A stretch of 33,736 bases of DNA from Candidatus Solincola daggyaiensis. GTDB lineage: Bacteria > Actinomycetota > Geothermincolia > Geothermincolales > RBG-13-55-18. The stretch is from the NCBI GenBank assembly GCA_015711825.1, contig JACVJD010000028.1, forward strand, positions 1 through 33,736. Direction: 5' to 3'. The position numbers and the translations under genes were made by a program. Positions 31,705-33,736 of this stretch are shown piece after piece. Position 1 is the first letter of the stretch; every line of letters starts with the position of its first letter. A model generated the notes under the pieces. That model had not been told where the DNA came from and searched no databases. It worked only from the letters and a program-made list of their open reading frames with translations.

Positions 31705-32421
31705 ATGAGAAAAAGGCGGCTTAGGATCAGGATCCCGTTGGCCGTGCTTTTGGCCGTTTCCTGCCTGCTTTTCCTTGTTGCGGGCTGCGGCAAGGGCGAG
31801 CCCGGCGTGCAGGAACTGTGGGACAAGAGCGAGACGGCGGAGCAGAACATCAGCTCGCTGCATATGGAGGTCGCCATATATTACCAGAACACGAAATTCG
31901 GTGGAGGACAGATCCAAACTACCTCCATCGACGTCAGCGGCAATAACGTGCATTCCACCAGCGCCATCTTCGGCCAGAGCTTCAGCGAGGTCGTGGTGGT
32001 GGGCGGCAAGCAATACGGTCGCTTCGCCGGCAGCGAGAATTGGCAGGAGCAGCCGGTGACCATGAGTGGCCGCACGGCCACGGAACAGCTGGAGGGGTTT
32101 TCGCGCCTGCCGGAGACCGCGTCCTCCTCGCAGAACCTCGGCCTGGAGAAGATAAACGGCGTTGACGCATATCACCTGTCTTTCACCCTTTCGCCCAACG
32201 AGGTCTCCTCCCTCTTCAAGAACGTGCGTTCGGAGCAGCTCGCCTCCAACACCGGGGGCAAGGTCGATGTATGGGTGGAGAAGGAAAGCGGCTACCGGGT
32301 CAAGTACGAGGCGGTGGTCAGCAACGCCTTGATAACGGACCAGATAGGGTATGGCGACATACGCATCGTCACCATCCTGACCAACATCAACCAGCCCATT
32401 TCGATCACCCCGCCGGTTTAA
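31705..32421 (+). CDS. Lipoprotein, LppX/LolA-like (copy 2)
   Basis: This 238-residue protein is a paralogue of the lipoprotein at 29212. Shared stretches are ELWDKSETAEQNISSLHMEVAIYYQNTKFGGGQIQ, a VGGKQY strand, NTGGKVDVWVEKESGYRVKYE, and the ends IGYGDIRIVTI and ITPPV. The lipobox is canonical (LVAGC). The ATG at 31705 follows GGGGTGAGG. The C-terminal strand pattern is that of LppX/LolA-type lipid carriers (inference). An imperfect hairpin at 32425-32443 and a strong terminator at 32585 follow. Confidence 0.8.
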   Translation: MRKRRLRIRIPLAVLLAVSCLLFLVAGCGKGEPGVQELWDKSETAEQNISSLHMEVAIYYQNTKFGGGQIQTTSIDVSGNNVHSTSAIFGQSFSEVVVVGGKQYGRFAGSENWQEQPVTMSGRTATEQLEGFSRLPETASSSQNLGLEKINGVDAYHLSFTLSPNEVSSLFKNVRSEQLASNTGGKVDVWVEKESGYRVKYEAVVSNALITDQIGYGDIRIVTILTNINQPISITPPV

Positions 32422-32584
32422 AGGCCCCGAAAACCCTGCGGGGAAAGCGTGCCCTGACCTTTCATGGCCCCATGGCCCGTAACCCCAGCGGGGGTGGAGA
32501 GGGAGGAAAAGCGGTCTGGGTGAATGCCCTCCATGGCATTACCCCGTCCATGGATGGATATGCGCGGAAGGTCGCATTAATCCA

Positions 32585-32619
32585 GGAGGAACCCGGTCGA
32601 ATGCCGGGTTCCTCCCTTT
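32585..32619 (+). terminator. Strong intrinsic terminator after the lipoprotein operon
   Basis: GGAGGAACCCGG (32585-32596) pairs perfectly with CCGGGTTCCTCC (32604-32615) around a seven-base loop, followed by CTTT. It lies 164 bases after the lipoprotein stop and is the best hairpin in this region. Confidence 0.75.
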
Positions 32620-32829
32620 CCGGATCGCTAAGGTAAAAAGGAGAGCTGTGGGCAGAGCTGCTGAAGCGGGTCGAATTCCGGGCTCTTCCCGTCATGGCTC
32701 TGAATCCTGTATGAGGTCGCCTAGGGTTAAGGCGGAGGTTTGCGTGGCACAGCTCGAAAGCAGGTGGTTTCAACTTGGGCGCATGTTATGGGGCTTTGTT
32801 TACCCGGCGCTTATTAAGTTACCGAAGAT

Positions 32830-32845
32830 GTTACATACATGTAAC
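32830..32845. promoter_or_regulatory. Operator-like palindrome
   Basis: GTTACAT and ATGTAAC flank a two-base centre: a perfect 7+2+7 dyad. A further TGTTAC half-site lies 4 bases after it, at 32850. This is the form of sites bound by dimeric TetR- or GntR-type repressors. No such regulator is coded in the window. Confidence 0.5.
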
Positions 32846-33410
32846 GGAATTGTTACGATTTTTTCAAAAATCACCCTCCGGTGTGAAAAAATCAACCTAT
32901 ATGATCGATATATTAATCATCCTGTGGAGCCCAGCGGAGAATGCGCTGGGTACATGCACTTCGGCAGGGAAGGGAAGCATGGATGGCCCGATACGGGCGC
33001 TTGAGGGAGTGAACGCGATAGGGGTTATGGGATAAGAGCGCAACGAGAAAGAGCCCTGGATGGATACGAGGAAAAGAGAGGCCGCAATGGTGAAAGCAGG
33101 GCCGGCTCCCGATTTCGGCACGAGCTGTTATGCATTGCCCGCACGGAATATCGCGTATGGTCGCCATGCGAACCCACCATATCTACCGCTAAATGATGAT
33201 CAAAATCTCAGCCCGTCTTTCCTGAAGTCTTCGCCTTTCGATACGTTGCTTTTCCGTGGAGGCTATCGCCTCCTCTCTTACTGCGTGTTGTTCAAGGGGC
33301 CTGCGCCAAAAGAAGCAATGGGCAAGTTAAAAAGCAAGTTCCTCGATAACCGTTCTGTTCGTGGCGACGGCACCATTGGCTATACGGATCCGGAATCGAC
33401 CAGGCATGTC

Positions 33411-33470
33411 ACCCGGCATGGCTACGCTCCACGCAAACGGCAAAACAAATACATGCCGGGTCGTTTGTTT
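33411..33470 (+). other. Interleaved inverted repeats, possible RNA pseudoknot
   Basis: ACCCGGCATG (33411-33420) pairs with CATGCCGGGT (33452-33461), and AAACAAA (33443-33449) with TTTGTTT (33464-33470). The order A-B-A'-B' is that of an H-type pseudoknot. It lies about 100 bases upstream of the last gene, so a leader-RNA control element is possible. It matches no riboswitch class I know. Confidence 0.35.
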
Positions 33471-33572
33471 ACGATGGCCGGGCGGAGAAATGCTTTCGCT
33501 TTGGCTAGCGTGGTGTAAATGCGCATGAAAGCATCAAGCACCTATGGGAGAAAAGACTAGGGGGAGATGGAG

Positions 33573-33736
33573 ATGCTGCTCAGCAGGAACGTCCAGAAGG
33601 CCGTGAACCTTATAGTGGTGGTCATGCTGGTGGGGCTGATCGCCGCCGGGGGGATAATGGCTTTACCCGCCAGAAGCCCCATGGGGCCAATGTTGGGAAA
33701 ACTCTTCAATTCCAAGGATATCCTGGTCAACTTCAT
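33573..33736 (+). CDS. N-terminus of an unidentified membrane protein (cut by the window)
   Basis: The first 54 codons are present. The sequence begins MLLSRNVQKAVNLIVVVMLV, giving a short basic N-terminus and one membrane helix (residues 12-31), then LPARSPMGPMLGKLFNSKDILVNF. The ATG at 33573 (or 33567, two codons earlier) follows AGGGGGAG. Codon use has returned to the GC-rich type of real genes. The fragment is too short to name. Confidence 0.7.
   Translation, partial: MLLSRNVQKAVNLIVVVMLVGLIAAGGIMALPARSPMGPMLGKLFNSKDILVNF

Larger units (their letters stand above)
32620..33572. other. Gene-poor, AT-richer region before the last gene
   Basis: Nearly 1 kb shows no convincing gene. It holds a palindrome at 32830, AT-rich runs near 32850-32920, perfect hairpins at 32930-32950 (CCCAGCG/CGCTGGG) and 33258-33273 (GGAGGC/GCCTCC), and interleaved inverted repeats at 33411-33470. 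A 152-codon plus-strand frame (33060-33518) has codon use unlike real genes here and no ribosome binding site. Base composition suggests a regulatory island or foreign insert. Confidence 0.45.

Noticed and set aside
33060-33518. A 152-codon plus-strand frame in the AT-richer right end
   Set aside because: Third positions are not GC-biased as in real genes here, there is no ribosome binding site, and the product has no recognisable pattern.
1-33736. tRNA, rRNA, CRISPR array or insertion sequence
   Set aside because: Reading both strands showed no cloverleaf with CCA-type end, no regularly spaced repeat array and no transposase-like protein.

Overview
The window is about 33.7 kb of GC-rich bacterial DNA with no rRNA, tRNA, CRISPR array or intact insertion sequence that I can see. 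Gene content suggests a deep-branching, probably anaerobic or thermophilic member of the Actinomycetota (Geothermincolia/OPB41-like; this is inference). Pointers are GpgS-type glucosyl-3-phosphoglycerate synthase, a large secreted protein directly upstream of murJ as in mycobacteria, a Tad pilus set without a secretin, mycobacterial-style lipoproteins, leaderless-looking promoters, and frequent TTG/GTG starts. HypA (NiFe-hydrogenase maturation) and a ferredoxin-linked IorAB oxidoreductase point to anaerobic metabolism.

Layout. 1-108: N-terminal part of hypA (minus). 494-2333: two-subunit CoA-transferase (GctAB/IpdAB type), closed by a GC-rich terminator. 2462-4488 (minus): ECF sigma factor and a membrane anti-sigma factor with a large outer domain. 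4677-9097 (plus): iorA, iorB, gpgS and a HAD phosphatase, so arylpyruvate oxidation sits with glucosylglycerate synthesis. 9372-11522: membrane GAF-GAF-HD-GYP c-di-GMP phosphodiesterase. 11605-11748: unannotated 47-residue four-cysteine protein with a leaderless promoter.

18222-11869 (minus): a tightly packed operon of YbaK-type deacylase, TauE/SafE permease, GNAT acetyltransferase, secreted DUF6049-like protein, MurJ lipid II flippase and a small membrane protein. 18377-18565 (minus): KGG-repeat stress protein behind a SigB-like promoter. Then a small-multidrug-export family membrane protein, a small lipoprotein and PriA (leaderless).

28930-23400 (minus): Tad/Flp pilus cluster in the order cpaE/tadZ, tadA, tadB, tadC, flp, prepilin peptidase, driven by an AT-rich promoter. 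The 59-residue Flp pilin was read directly from the sequence. A 306-bp gap between cpaE and tadA holds an imperfect direct repeat. 29212-32421 (plus, divergent from tad): two paralogous lipoproteins flanking a membrane-anchored PQQ-type beta-propeller. 32422-33572: more than 1.1 kb of AT-richer, gene-poor DNA with a palindromic operator-like site, hairpins and a possible pseudoknot. 33573 to the end: start of a membrane protein cut by the window.

Nothing here is a clear new defence or mobile system. The best leads are the secreted protein-murJ operon, the iorAB-gpgS linkage, the lipoprotein/propeller/Tad divergon, the KGG gene with its SigB-type promoter, and the structured non-coding stretches in the tad cluster and near the right end.
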